Part shown: piece after piece, positions 27,781 to 36,520 of the stretch | Numbering within the stretch: the stretch's first letter is position 1 | Layout of the letters: every line of letters starts with the position of its first letter | Virus record (IMG/VR): IMGVR_UViG_3300037486_000088 | Span: 1 to 41,734 of that record | DNA from: a virus | DNA: 41,734 nt | Reading direction: 5' to 3' (one strand) | Made by a program: the position numbers and the translations under genes | Notes under the pieces: model-generated | What the model was told of the DNA's origin: nothing | Database searches by the model: none | The model's input: only the letters and a program-made list of their open reading frames with translations

Positions 27781-30700
27781 TGGGCTCCAACACCTTCAGC
27801 AGCCCGGCCACCGCCAACTGGACATGCCCTACCGATGTCTTCCAGATCATCGTGGAATGCTGGGGTGGTGGGGGTGGTGGGGGCGGAGCGAACGCTGCGA
27901 ACCTTGGTGGCGGAGGCGGCGGAGGCGGTGCCTACTCCATCCTCGTCAACACGGCGACCGTTCCTGGCAACGTCTACAACTACACCGTTGGCAACTTTGG
28001 CAACATGGGCGTCAACGCCGCCAACGGCACCAACGGCGCCATTACGATCTTTCGGCAGACGGGCACCAACGCCAACCTCTGCGTGGCGGACTTCGGCAAG
28101 CGGGGCCTGCGCGGGTCCAGCAACGGGACGGGCGGGGCGGGCGGGGCGGTTGCCAACTGCCTTGGCACCACGAAATATTCCGGCGGCCCTGGAGCCACCC
28201 GCGCCACAGGGGTCGGCGGCGGCGGTGGCTCGTCTGCTGGTACGGCAGCGAATGGCGGTGCCGGGACCAACGGCACCCCCCCGAACGGCGGGACCGCCCC
28301 TACGGGCGGCGGGAATGGTGGGACTGGCGGGGCGAACGCCTCGAACGGAACGGGGGGGACGGCCCCTGGCGGAGCCGGTGGAGGCTCAGGCGGGCACACC
28401 GTACCTTCCAATGGCGGCGTGGGCACTGCTGGCAAGATCATCCTCACCTGGCAAGACCCCATATACGCCAACGTCGCCAGTACGCTGGACGCCCTCACCA
28501 TTGTCTCCACGGCCAACGTCGCTAACGCGGTTGCGAAGTTCACCCTGTCGGCATCTGCCAACATCACCGCCAATGCCGCGACGAACAGCACGGCCCAACT
28601 GACGGCCCCGGCCAACAAGACCACGGCGAACTTCCAAGCCGGGAAGATCAGCGACGACACCAACCCGCTCCCCGCGATTGACCTAGACGCCAACAAGTAC
28701 ACCGAAGTTGAGTGGTGTGTCGCGGCTGGCGCCACCGTCGCCAACAGCGAGGTCTACACCTTCCGCGTGACCAGCAACGGCACGGCGCTCGATACCTATA
28801 GCGCGAACGCCGCCTGGACGATTGGCACGCTCAACTGTAACGGGTACGTCACCCAGACGCTCGACGCCCTGACGATCAGCGCCACGGCCAACGTCACCGC
28901 GGCCGGGATCGTCGGGACGGTCAGCCAAACCCTCGATGCGGCCTCCCTCTCGTCTACTGCCCAAGTCGCTGTCACCGGGACCACCACGCAGACGCTAGAC
29001 GCACTTGTCCCGACTGCCACCGCGAATGTCGCCATCCGGGCATGGCTCATCGGTGGTGGGGGCATGCTGGACATCGTGATCCCGACTGCCACCGCAAATG
29101 TCGCGATCAAGGCATCGGTCATCGGTGGGCAGGGCCAACTGGATGTCGTGATCCCCACCATCACCGGGACCGTGGCGGTTGTCGCGGGTGTCCAACAGGG
29201 CCTTGCCGATGCCGCCCTGTCCGCCGCCGCCACGGTCTCCCTCACTGGCGTCGTCTCCCAAGCGTTGACGGATGCCACGCTGGTCTGCACCGGGACGGTG
29301 GCCACGACGGGCGAAATCGGCGGGGCCGTCTCCCAGACCCTCGCGGACGTCAGTAGCACCATCACGGGCACGGTATCCGATTCTGGCACGGTCACACAGA
29401 CACTTGGGGCGCTTACGCCGACTATCACCGGGGCGGTGTCGCTCACCGGAACGGTCACGCAGGCGCTCGACGGCGTATCGGCCTCCATCACCGCTACCGT
29501 CATGGGAAGCGTGAGCGGTACGGTTGCCCAGACGCTGGCCCCTCTGTCCCCCACCATCACGGGGACTGTCTCCATCGCCGGGGCTGTCGCGCAGACCCTC
29601 GCCGCCGTCACGCGCTCCATCACGGGCACTGTAGGAGTCACCGGGACCGTCGCCCAGACGCTGGCGGCGGTGTCGCCGAACATCACCGGGTACATCGGCA
29701 CCGGGTCTGCCTTTGTCCTGTCGGCGTCCTCCTACATCACCGCGAACGGGACGGCGAACACCACCGGGCAACTCACCGCGCCGTCCGGCAAGACGGTCAA
29801 CGGATACTTCCAGGCCGGGAAGATCAGTGACGATACTAACCCACTGCCGAGCCTAGACCTGATCATCGACACCTACACTGAGTTGGAGTGGGCACTGCGG
29901 TCCACGTCCAGTGCGGCGAACACGGCCGACTACCAATTCCGCGTGACGGCGAATGGGACGGCGCTGGATACCTACGCTGTCACTCCTGCGTGGAAGTCCC
30001 TCGAAGCCGTTACCGGGACGGTCAACCAGACCCTTGCGGATGTCACGATCACGTCCGATGGCCTGGTCCTCTCGTCTGGCTATGGGGTGGTCAACCAGAC
30101 CCTCCAGGGCGTCACGGCAGAGATCACGGCGATTCACGTCCTGCTGGCGGATGTCAACGTCACCCTGGGAAACGTCAGCGAGACGGTTCTGTTCGTGGAC
30201 GGGTCCGAACTCGGCGGTGGGACGCCCACTGGCTGGAACGTCTATTTCGGGCGTGTCAGCACGATCTACACGCAAGTCGTGTCTGTCGCGTACACCGGGA
30301 TCACGCAGTTAATCTACGTCCGCGACATCGCCCCGGACATCGGGGAATGGTATGTGGCGATCCGGGCGGTCAACGCGGACGGCGAGTCCGACCTGAGCAA
30401 CGAGGTCTTTGTGGTCGTCCCGGTGTTCACCGCGACGGTGGCCAACCCCAGCGGGAACGCCTCGGTAGTGCAGACCCTTGGAGGGGTAAGCCTTGCCTCG
30501 ATTGCCAAAGTGCAAGTCAAGGGGACGGTGGCGAGCACCCTGGGAGCCCTGACGCCCACCGTGACGGCGACGGTTAGCGATCAAGCACTCGTCATCCAGA
30601 CCCTCGCAGCGGCCACCCCAGCCATCACCGCAGCGGTGGCCGTCACCGGGGCTGTGTCGCAGACGCTGGGGGGTGCCTCCCTCGTTGCGACCGCAGGCAT

Positions 30701-30977
30701 AAGCTCCGGGGAGTCGCTTGCCGAGGTCAACCAGACCCTCGCCAATGCCACCCTGGACTGTACGGGGTTTGTCTCCGATCCGGGGTCGCGCCTGGCCTGG
30801 GTAGACGAACTCCTCGCCGACGCGCAGGCTGCCGTTGCAGGAGAGGTGGATGTGGTGGGCGTGATCTCTCAGATCCTTGGGGACTCGTCGCTGTCCGCGA
30901 CCACCTATACGAGGGCACGGGCTAGGCGCAATCAGAACATTCTCGTGGATGGGAGTGAGGTCTTATGCCGTACATAA
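27780..30977 (+). CDS. 1065-residue repeat adhesin / tail fibre
   Basis: In order: a Gly-rich domain (residues about 1-225, with runs of 7-8 Gly); a domain seen twice, about residues 260-345 and 640-740, recognisable by AGKISDDTNPLP and NGTALDTY; between and after these, about 23 copies of a ~21-residue unit of the form QTLxxxTPTITGTVSxTGTV; and a fibronectin-III-like segment (about 810-880, ending NADGESDLSNEVFVVV). The repeats are of even length and hydrophobic pattern and probably build a long fibre or beta-solenoid. The GTG start shares a base with the previous TAG. Confidence 0.72.
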   Translation: MGSNTFSSPATANWTCPTDVFQIIVECWGGGGGGGGANAANLGGGGGGGGAYSILVNTATVPGNVYNYTVGNFGNMGVNAANGTNGAITIFRQTGTNANLCVADFGKRGLRGSSNGTGGAGGAVANCLGTTKYSGGPGATRATGVGGGGGSSAGTAANGGAGTNGTPPNGGTAPTGGGNGGTGGANASNGTGGTAPGGAGGGSGGHTVPSNGGVGTAGKIILTWQDPIYANVASTLDALTIVSTANVANAVAKFTLSASANITANAATNSTAQLTAPANKTTANFQAGKISDDTNPLPAIDLDANKYTEVEWCVAAGATVANSEVYTFRVTSNGTALDTYSANAAWTIGTLNCNGYVTQTLDALTISATANVTAAGIVGTVSQTLDAASLSSTAQVAVTGTTTQTLDALVPTATANVAIRAWLIGGGGMLDIVIPTATANVAIKASVIGGQGQLDVVIPTITGTVAVVAGVQQGLADAALSAAATVSLTGVVSQALTDATLVCTGTVATTGEIGGAVSQTLADVSSTITGTVSDSGTVTQTLGALTPTITGAVSLTGTVTQALDGVSASITATVMGSVSGTVAQTLAPLSPTITGTVSIAGAVAQTLAAVTRSITGTVGVTGTVAQTLAAVSPNITGYIGTGSAFVLSASSYITANGTANTTGQLTAPSGKTVNGYFQAGKISDDTNPLPSLDLIIDTYTELEWALRSTSSAANTADYQFRVTANGTALDTYAVTPAWKSLEAVTGTVNQTLADVTITSDGLVLSSGYGVVNQTLQGVTAEITAIHVLLADVNVTLGNVSETVLFVDGSELGGGTPTGWNVYFGRVSTIYTQVVSVAYTGITQLIYVRDIAPDIGEWYVAIRAVNADGESDLSNEVFVVVPVFTATVANPSGNASVVQTLGGVSLASIAKVQVKGTVASTLGALTPTVTATVSDQALVIQTLAAATPAITAAVAVTGAVSQTLGGASLVATAGISSGESLAEVNQTLANATLDCTGFVSDPGSRLAWVDELLADAQAAVAGEVDVVGVISQILGDSSLSATTYTRARARRNQNILVDGSEVLCRT

Positions 30978-31816
30978 AGGGACAGGCCATCGTCGGATTT
31001 CCCTTTGAGTTGGTGGACATCGGCGGAACGGCGATTACCACGGGCGCCGTGACCGGCTATTACCTGCTGGACGGCGGCGCGCAGACGGCGCTGACCGGGG
31101 CCGCTACGCACGAGGGCAACGGCCAGTGGTCGTGGGACACCATCCCCGCCACGGCCACGGATGGGACCACGCTCGGCCTCCTGTTCCTGCACGCCAGCGG
31201 GCGCGCCAGCTTCACGGTGCAACTCGCTGACACGCCATACGGGGAACTGATCGCCGGGACACCGAGCGAGGTGGCCCTGTGTAACTTGGCCCTGGATGAG
31301 TTGGGTGTGGAGTCGATCGAATCCCTGCTGGACGACAGCGACCGAGCCAGACGCCTCCGACGACTGTATCCCCAGGCGCGGGATGAGATGCTTGACGTGA
31401 TTCGCCCCGGCTGCGCGATCCGGCGCACGCTCCTGGCGCAGACCACCACGCCGACGTTCGGGTATTCCTACGCCCACCAACTCCCTACGGGGTGCCTGAC
31501 CGCCCTGGAGACGGACAACGACGGCTACACCTGGGCGCGGGAGAATGACACGCTTGTCACCGACAGGACTCCCGTGTACCTCAAGTACGTCTACCGCTTG
31601 GAGGACGTGACGAAGTATCCGCCCAAGTTCTCTCGGGCTCTGGTGGCGTACATGGCGGCTCGGTTGGCGTACCCCATCACCAAGAGCGCGGCGCTCCGGG
31701 ACCAGATGCTCAAGGATTTCGAGTACGCCAAGGAGGAGGCGCTGGCGCTGGAGGGGCAAGAGGGGACGGCGGACCTGCTGACCAACACCGTCCTGACGAC
31801 GGACGTGAGGAGCTAA
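30965..31816 (+). CDS. Tail tubular protein A-like with extra N-terminal domain
   Basis: A 283-residue protein. The C-terminal two thirds (from SEVALCNLALDELGVESIES) match T7 gp11-like tubular protein A, including RRLYPQARDEMLDVIRPG. The first ~100 residues are an added beta domain (YYLLDGGAQTALTG, then GNGQWSWDTIPA) not found in the short classical form. It forms the ring joining the portal to the nozzle; the extra domain probably faces outward and may attach fibres. It overlaps the adhesin gene by 13 bases and the next gene by one. Confidence 0.82.
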   Translation: MPYIKGQAIVGFPFELVDIGGTAITTGAVTGYYLLDGGAQTALTGAATHEGNGQWSWDTIPATATDGTTLGLLFLHASGRASFTVQLADTPYGELIAGTPSEVALCNLALDELGVESIESLLDDSDRARRLRRLYPQARDEMLDVIRPGCAIRRTLLAQTTTPTFGYSYAHQLPTGCLTALETDNDGYTWARENDTLVTDRTPVYLKYVYRLEDVTKYPPKFSRALVAYMAARLAYPITKSAALRDQMLKDFEYAKEEALALEGQEGTADLLTNTVLTTDVRS

Positions 31817-34014
31817 TGGGCGCTCGCACGCATCCCATCTTCACGAACTTTACGATGGGCGAACTGTCCCCGCGGCTGTACGGGCGGGTGGACTGGGAGA
31901 AGTATCAGCGCGGGTGCGTGACGCTGGAGAACTTCCTCATCCAGCCCCAGGGGGGTGTCACGCGCCGCCCTGGACTGCGGTTCGTCAGCGAGGTCAAGAC
32001 CAGCGCCACCGCCACGCGCCTCATCCCGTTCCGTATGTCCGAAGATACGTCCTACGTCCTGGAAGTGGGGAACCTCTACATCCGCTTCTACAAGAACGGG
32101 GCGCAACTGACGAACGGAGTGACACCGATCGAGGTCACGAGTCCCTACGTTACCGCGGACCTGTTCGACATCCACTACGCCCAGTTGTCCGACACGCTGG
32201 TCCTCGTGCATCCGTCCTATGCGCCCATGCGGCTGTCCCGATACTCGGATACCGTGTGGCGCTTGGCCACTATGGACTTCGACCCTCCCCCGTCGCGGGA
32301 GTACGGACGGCGTACCACCTCCGTCATCGGCGGGTCGCTGGTCCCCACAGCCGTCTCCGGGACCAACGTGGAGATCAACTGCACGCAGTACATCTTCCTA
32401 GCAGCGGACGTGGGCCGGGAGATCCTTGATACCTCCACGGGGGCACGGGCTGAGATCACGGTGGTGGACAGTCAGACCCGCGTGCATGCCGACATCCTGG
32501 ACGACTTCCTGACCACGGATGCGATTGCGGCCGGGGACTGGAAGATTGACGGCTCCCCACTGGCCACGATCACCCCGAGTGTGGATTCCCCGGCGTTCTC
32601 TTACGTGCAACTCACGCTCGACATTGACGGCTTCCGGTCTGGAGACGAAGGGAAGTATGTCATTCTGTCAGGAGGGGTGGTCGAGATCACCCGCGTGGAC
32701 ACCACGACCTACGCCGTTGGAACCATCCTCGTCGAACTGGACGGCACGACGGCGCAGCCACCCTATGCCTGGAGTCTGGAGGAAGCCTCCTGGTCGGCGT
32801 TGAATGGCTACCCTGGCACCGTGGGCTTCGTGGAGAACCGGCTGGCGTTCGGGGGGAACACGGAGGAACCGGACGCCCTGTGGATGTCTGCCTCCTACGC
32901 TCCGCTCAACTTCGCCCTGGGGTCTACCGATGACTCAGCCATCTCCATCAAGCCGGGGAGCGGGGAGAACAACCGCATCCGGTGGATTTCCGCTCGGCGC
33001 AAGTGCCTGCTGGGGACATCCTCTGACGAGTTCCTGCTCGGGGCACCCAACGACGCAGCCTTGACGCCCTCGAATATCCGACCTGTCCCCTCCACTCCCC
33101 ATGGTAGCTGTACCGTCATGCCCATCAAGAACGAGTATTCGACCATCTTCCTGACCGGGAACCGGCGCCTGCTCCGGGAGATGGCCTACTCCTACGAGGC
33201 GGACGACTACCGCTCCCCAAACCTGCTGGACGTGGCCGAGCACCTGACCAACACCACGACCATCGTGGATATGGCCTTCCAGAGACCCCCAGACAGCATC
33301 CTGTGGGCTGTCCGGTCGGACGGGGTGCTCCTAGGCTGTACCTACCTGCGGGACCAGGACATCGTGGGCTGGCACCGGCACGTCACGGATGGTCTATTTG
33401 AGTCGGTGTGCTGCATCCCCTCCCAGGATGGGACGACCGAACAAGCGTGGTTCGTGGTCAACCGGACGATCGGGGGTGCCACCAAGCGGTACGTGGAATA
33501 CTTTGACGCCCTGGCGCCTGAGCACTGGACGGGGCAGACAGGGCTGGTCACGGACTCGGCCGTCACCTACGACAGCACCGCGACTGCCACATTGACAGGC
33601 ATGGCACACTTGAACGGGGAAACGGTGTCTCTCGTCGGAGACGGGGCGGTGTATCCGAATTCGGCGGTTGCAGCCGGGAGTGCCACCTTGACCGGTTCCA
33701 CGGCAAGCAAGATCGAGGGGGGCCTTCTATTCACGAGTACCCTCAAGTCCGTCCGACCTGAGATCCCCGTGAGTGGGACAAGCCAGGGCCTCCCTCGTGC
33801 CTGGGGGCCGATCAAGGCCAGATTCCTGAATACCATCGGCGGGCGCATCCAAGATGAAATTGTGTCCTCGCCGCTGCCACCCACTCTCTATAGTGGTGAC
33901 AAGACTGTCAACCGCTTCGTCTGGGATGAGGACGGGTGGATCACGGTGGAGCAGAAGCAGCCGCTTCCCATGACCATCCTGGCGATATTTGGAACGCTGG
34001 CCGTAGGAGATTAA
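31816..34014 (+). CDS. Tail tubular protein B-like nozzle protein
   Basis: A 732-residue protein starting with the signature of T7 gp12-like nozzle proteins: FTMGELSPRLYGRVD, then LENFLIQPQGGVTRRPGLRF. Later segments (FVENRLAFGGN, then LLGTSSDEFLL) are also typical. It forms the tail nozzle below tubular protein A. The start shares a base with the previous stop, and its own stop shares one with the next ATG. Confidence 0.9.
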   Translation: MGARTHPIFTNFTMGELSPRLYGRVDWEKYQRGCVTLENFLIQPQGGVTRRPGLRFVSEVKTSATATRLIPFRMSEDTSYVLEVGNLYIRFYKNGAQLTNGVTPIEVTSPYVTADLFDIHYAQLSDTLVLVHPSYAPMRLSRYSDTVWRLATMDFDPPPSREYGRRTTSVIGGSLVPTAVSGTNVEINCTQYIFLAADVGREILDTSTGARAEITVVDSQTRVHADILDDFLTTDAIAAGDWKIDGSPLATITPSVDSPAFSYVQLTLDIDGFRSGDEGKYVILSGGVVEITRVDTTTYAVGTILVELDGTTAQPPYAWSLEEASWSALNGYPGTVGFVENRLAFGGNTEEPDALWMSASYAPLNFALGSTDDSAISIKPGSGENNRIRWISARRKCLLGTSSDEFLLGAPNDAALTPSNIRPVPSTPHGSCTVMPIKNEYSTIFLTGNRRLLREMAYSYEADDYRSPNLLDVAEHLTNTTTIVDMAFQRPPDSILWAVRSDGVLLGCTYLRDQDIVGWHRHVTDGLFESVCCIPSQDGTTEQAWFVVNRTIGGATKRYVEYFDALAPEHWTGQTGLVTDSAVTYDSTATATLTGMAHLNGETVSLVGDGAVYPNSAVAAGSATLTGSTASKIEGGLLFTSTLKSVRPEIPVSGTSQGLPRAWGPIKARFLNTIGGRIQDEIVSSPLPPTLYSGDKTVNRFVWDEDGWITVEQKQPLPMTILAIFGTLAVGD

Positions 34015-34457
34015 TGGAGATCACCCTGTCTCCCTTCAAAGCCGAGGACGCGCTGGAGATCCTGGGGCGCAATGCGGAGCGGTACATCGACCTACTCATT
34101 AAACTGGAGATGGACGGGCCGGGGTGGACCGGACGACTCCCGGACGGGAGCGTCCTGGGCTGTGCAGGAATGCAGTCTGTGGCGCCGTGGATAGCCGACT
34201 TCTGGCTCATCCCGAGCTATCTGGTTCCCGAGTATCCCCTGGCGTTCCACAAGACGGTGTTGGCCAAGTTCAAGGAGTTGCTCGCGTCGTCCACGGCACG
34301 AAGGATTCAGGGGGTGGTGGACCCCAAGTTCCCCGAGCGGGTGCGCTGGATTGAGCGGTTGGGTTTTGTGAAGGAAGGCACCATGCGGGCCTTTGGCCCA
34401 GACGGGCAGGATATGGACTTGTACGCGATGATCCGAGGGGGGAAGAATGGGCATTGA
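34014..34457 (+). CDS. GNAT-like protein at the internal virion protein A position
   Basis: A 147-residue protein. The fold pattern (GRLPDGSVLGCAGMQSV, AFHKTVLAKFKELL, RWIERLGFVKEGTMRAFG) is that of GNAT acetyltransferases, ending with the usual LGFxxEG strand. A GNAT-like protein at this place corresponds to T7 gp13 and its relatives, which are needed for virion assembly and may have no enzyme activity. It shares a base with the nozzle stop and overlaps the next gene. Confidence 0.75.
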   Translation: MEITLSPFKAEDALEILGRNAERYIDLLIKLEMDGPGWTGRLPDGSVLGCAGMQSVAPWIADFWLIPSYLVPEYPLAFHKTVLAKFKELLASSTARRIQGVVDPKFPERVRWIERLGFVKEGTMRAFGPDGQDMDLYAMIRGGKNGH

Positions 34458-34923
34458 AACCGCTGCGATTATCGCGTCAGTGGTCGCCACGGTCGCGTCA
34501 GTTGCGGGGGGCGTGTACGCCTCGCAACAGGCGGCCAAGGCGGAAGAGTACAACGCCCAGGTGGCCGACGTGCAGGGCCAGCAGGCGCAGATGGCGTCGG
34601 CGGCAGAGGCCGAGGATCGCCGGCGCCGTGCCCGCTACCTGCTCGGCACCCGGCTAGCCGAGGCGGGGGCCGGCGGTGTGGCGCTGGAGGGGAGTCCCCT
34701 GCTGACGATGGTGGATGAAGGCGTCCAAGAGGATCTGGAGGCCCGCCGGACGCTCTACAAGGGCTACCTGGAGGCGTCGGGGATGCGGAGTGCGTCGGCG
34801 CTGGCACGGTATCAGGCCGACTCCACGCGGACAGCAGGGTACATCGGGGCGGGCACGTCGCTATTGCGGGGCGCGTCGAGCGTGGCGGGACAGAAGACCT
34901 ACGGCAGTAACTGGAGGGGATAG
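34447..34923 (+). CDS. Internal virion protein B-like (gp14-type)
   Basis: A 158-residue protein. The N-terminus (IETAAIIASVVATVASVAGG) is a hydrophobic, Ala/Val-rich membrane-type helix. A long helical part follows (AAKAEEYNAQVADVQGQQAQ), then a Gly/Ala-rich region. This matches T7 gp14-type ejection proteins, which form a pore in the outer membrane. Gene order (13-14-15-16) supports it. Confidence 0.8.
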   Translation: MGIETAAIIASVVATVASVAGGVYASQQAAKAEEYNAQVADVQGQQAQMASAAEAEDRRRRARYLLGTRLAEAGAGGVALEGSPLLTMVDEGVQEDLEARRTLYKGYLEASGMRSASALARYQADSTRTAGYIGAGTSLLRGASSVAGQKTYGSNWRG

Positions 34924-34924
34924 C

Positions 34925-36520
34925 GTGCCACGAATACCGTTCCAACTGGCAGGTGGTGCCGTCCCGAGCAATATCCCCACGGACAGGGCGTCTCCCGGAC
35001 TCTGGGCGGCACCTGGGGTGGCGATTAACCGCATGGGGCAGGAGATCGAGCAGATCTCGGACAAGCTCCAGGAAGCCGAGCGCCGGGTACAGGCGACACG
35101 AGATCAACTCTATGCCTCACAAGTGCTCTCCGGGCTGGAGTTGCACATGGAGGATGTCCAGAAGACGTTCGGGACGAAGTTCTCCGGGGACGAGGCGCAG
35201 CGACAACTCCGGGAGTCAGCCAAACAGTTCGTGGACCAGGCGCTCGTGGGCACCACGGACGATCGGGTGAAGAACTTCATCCTGACCCATGCCGATGATC
35301 GCATCCTCCGCGGGGGAGCCGAGGCACGGCGCCGGGTCAACCATGACGTGGCGGTGGAAACCGACCGACAGGCGCGGGAGCAGATTACCGCCTTGAATAA
35401 GATGGGCACCGTGGAGTCCACCAAGGAGGCCCTGAACCTGATTTCGGGGCTATCTGCGGGGGGCCTATGGACCGGGGAGACTGCTGAACGCCTCAAGGGA
35501 CAGGCCATCGCGGACAACATCAACAACGCGGCTGCCACCGGACTGACCGCGGACCCCCGTGCCGAACTGATGAAGATGAACCTCAAGCAGGGGGTGTACC
35601 AGTTTGCGGACGATGCGGACCTCGGACGCCTCAAGAATACCGCCGTGAGCGTCATTCACCAGCGCATGGCCGAGGAGGAGAAGGCGCAGAAGCAACGAGA
35701 GAAGGCGGCGGAAGAGGAACGCAAGGCCATGGTGGACGAGTACGACTCCCGCGCAGCGGCAGGCACACTGACCCTGGCAGAGGTGGAGAACGGACGCCGA
35801 CTCCGCATCCTGACCGGAGACGACTACCGGCGCGTGCTCAAGTCCATCCAGGAACCCAAGACTGGTCCGTCCGACCCCGACTTGCTTGCGACGTATCTCC
35901 TGGATGCCGAGAGTGCCACGCCGAAGTACACGGCGGCCGAGATCGACAAGGCGTATTACGCCTTCGCGGCCGGGAACCCCGGCTTGAACCTCAAGGACGC
36001 CGCTGACATCAAGGGCAAGTTGCGGGCACGGGCCAACGACCAGCGCGACAAGGGCGAGACGGACATCGGGCGGCGCCATACACAAGCCGAGCAGCAGTTG
36101 CGTGCGAACCTGGGAATCACCGGACTACTGGAAGCCATCACCCAAGACCAGAAGAAAGCCTACAGTATGGCACTTGGGGAGTTGACGAGCCGGTCCTCCT
36201 ACTTCGGGGGGAAGGAAGATCCCATCGCCATCGTCGAGGAAATCTCCCCGCGGTATCAGTCCGTCATCCGATCGGACTTCGACATGAGTATCGCCAAGAA
36301 GCGCAGGACGCTCTCCAAGGACGATCCCAACGAGAGCGTGGAAGCCAATATGAAGCGACTAGAGAAGGACTACCAGGCCGGGAAGATCACCAAGCAAGTG
36401 TACGAGAACGAGAAGCGGATATGGCTGGACATTGACCGCGACACCCGCGACCTGATGAAGGGGAGCAACGCGACCACCACGGCACCGGGACTCACCGGGA
36501 ACACACGGGGGAAGAAATGA
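34925..36520 (+). CDS. Internal virion protein C-like (gp15-type)
   Basis: A 531-residue protein read from GTG 34925, just after the previous stop; a longer frame from 34715 lies inside the gp14-type gene and is rejected. It starts MPRIPFQLAGG and continues as long charged helices (EIEQISDKLQEAERRVQATR, then MAEEEKAQKQREKAAEEERK), as expected for the tubular ejection protein that spans the periplasm. The length is close to the smaller members of this class. The stop overlaps the next ATG. Confidence 0.78.
   Translation: MPRIPFQLAGGAVPSNIPTDRASPGLWAAPGVAINRMGQEIEQISDKLQEAERRVQATRDQLYASQVLSGLELHMEDVQKTFGTKFSGDEAQRQLRESAKQFVDQALVGTTDDRVKNFILTHADDRILRGGAEARRRVNHDVAVETDRQAREQITALNKMGTVESTKEALNLISGLSAGGLWTGETAERLKGQAIADNINNAAATGLTADPRAELMKMNLKQGVYQFADDADLGRLKNTAVSVIHQRMAEEEKAQKQREKAAEEERKAMVDEYDSRAAAGTLTLAEVENGRRLRILTGDDYRRVLKSIQEPKTGPSDPDLLATYLLDAESATPKYTAAEIDKAYYAFAAGNPGLNLKDAADIKGKLRARANDQRDKGETDIGRRHTQAEQQLRANLGITGLLEAITQDQKKAYSMALGELTSRSSYFGGKEDPIAIVEEISPRYQSVIRSDFDMSIAKKRRTLSKDDPNESVEANMKRLEKDYQAGKITKQVYENEKRIWLDIDRDTRDLMKGSNATTTAPGLTGNTRGKK

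Noticed and set aside
27980-29771. Overlapping frames opposite and within the adhesin gene
   Set aside because: They mirror the repeat structure of the sense gene in other frames and have low-complexity sequence.
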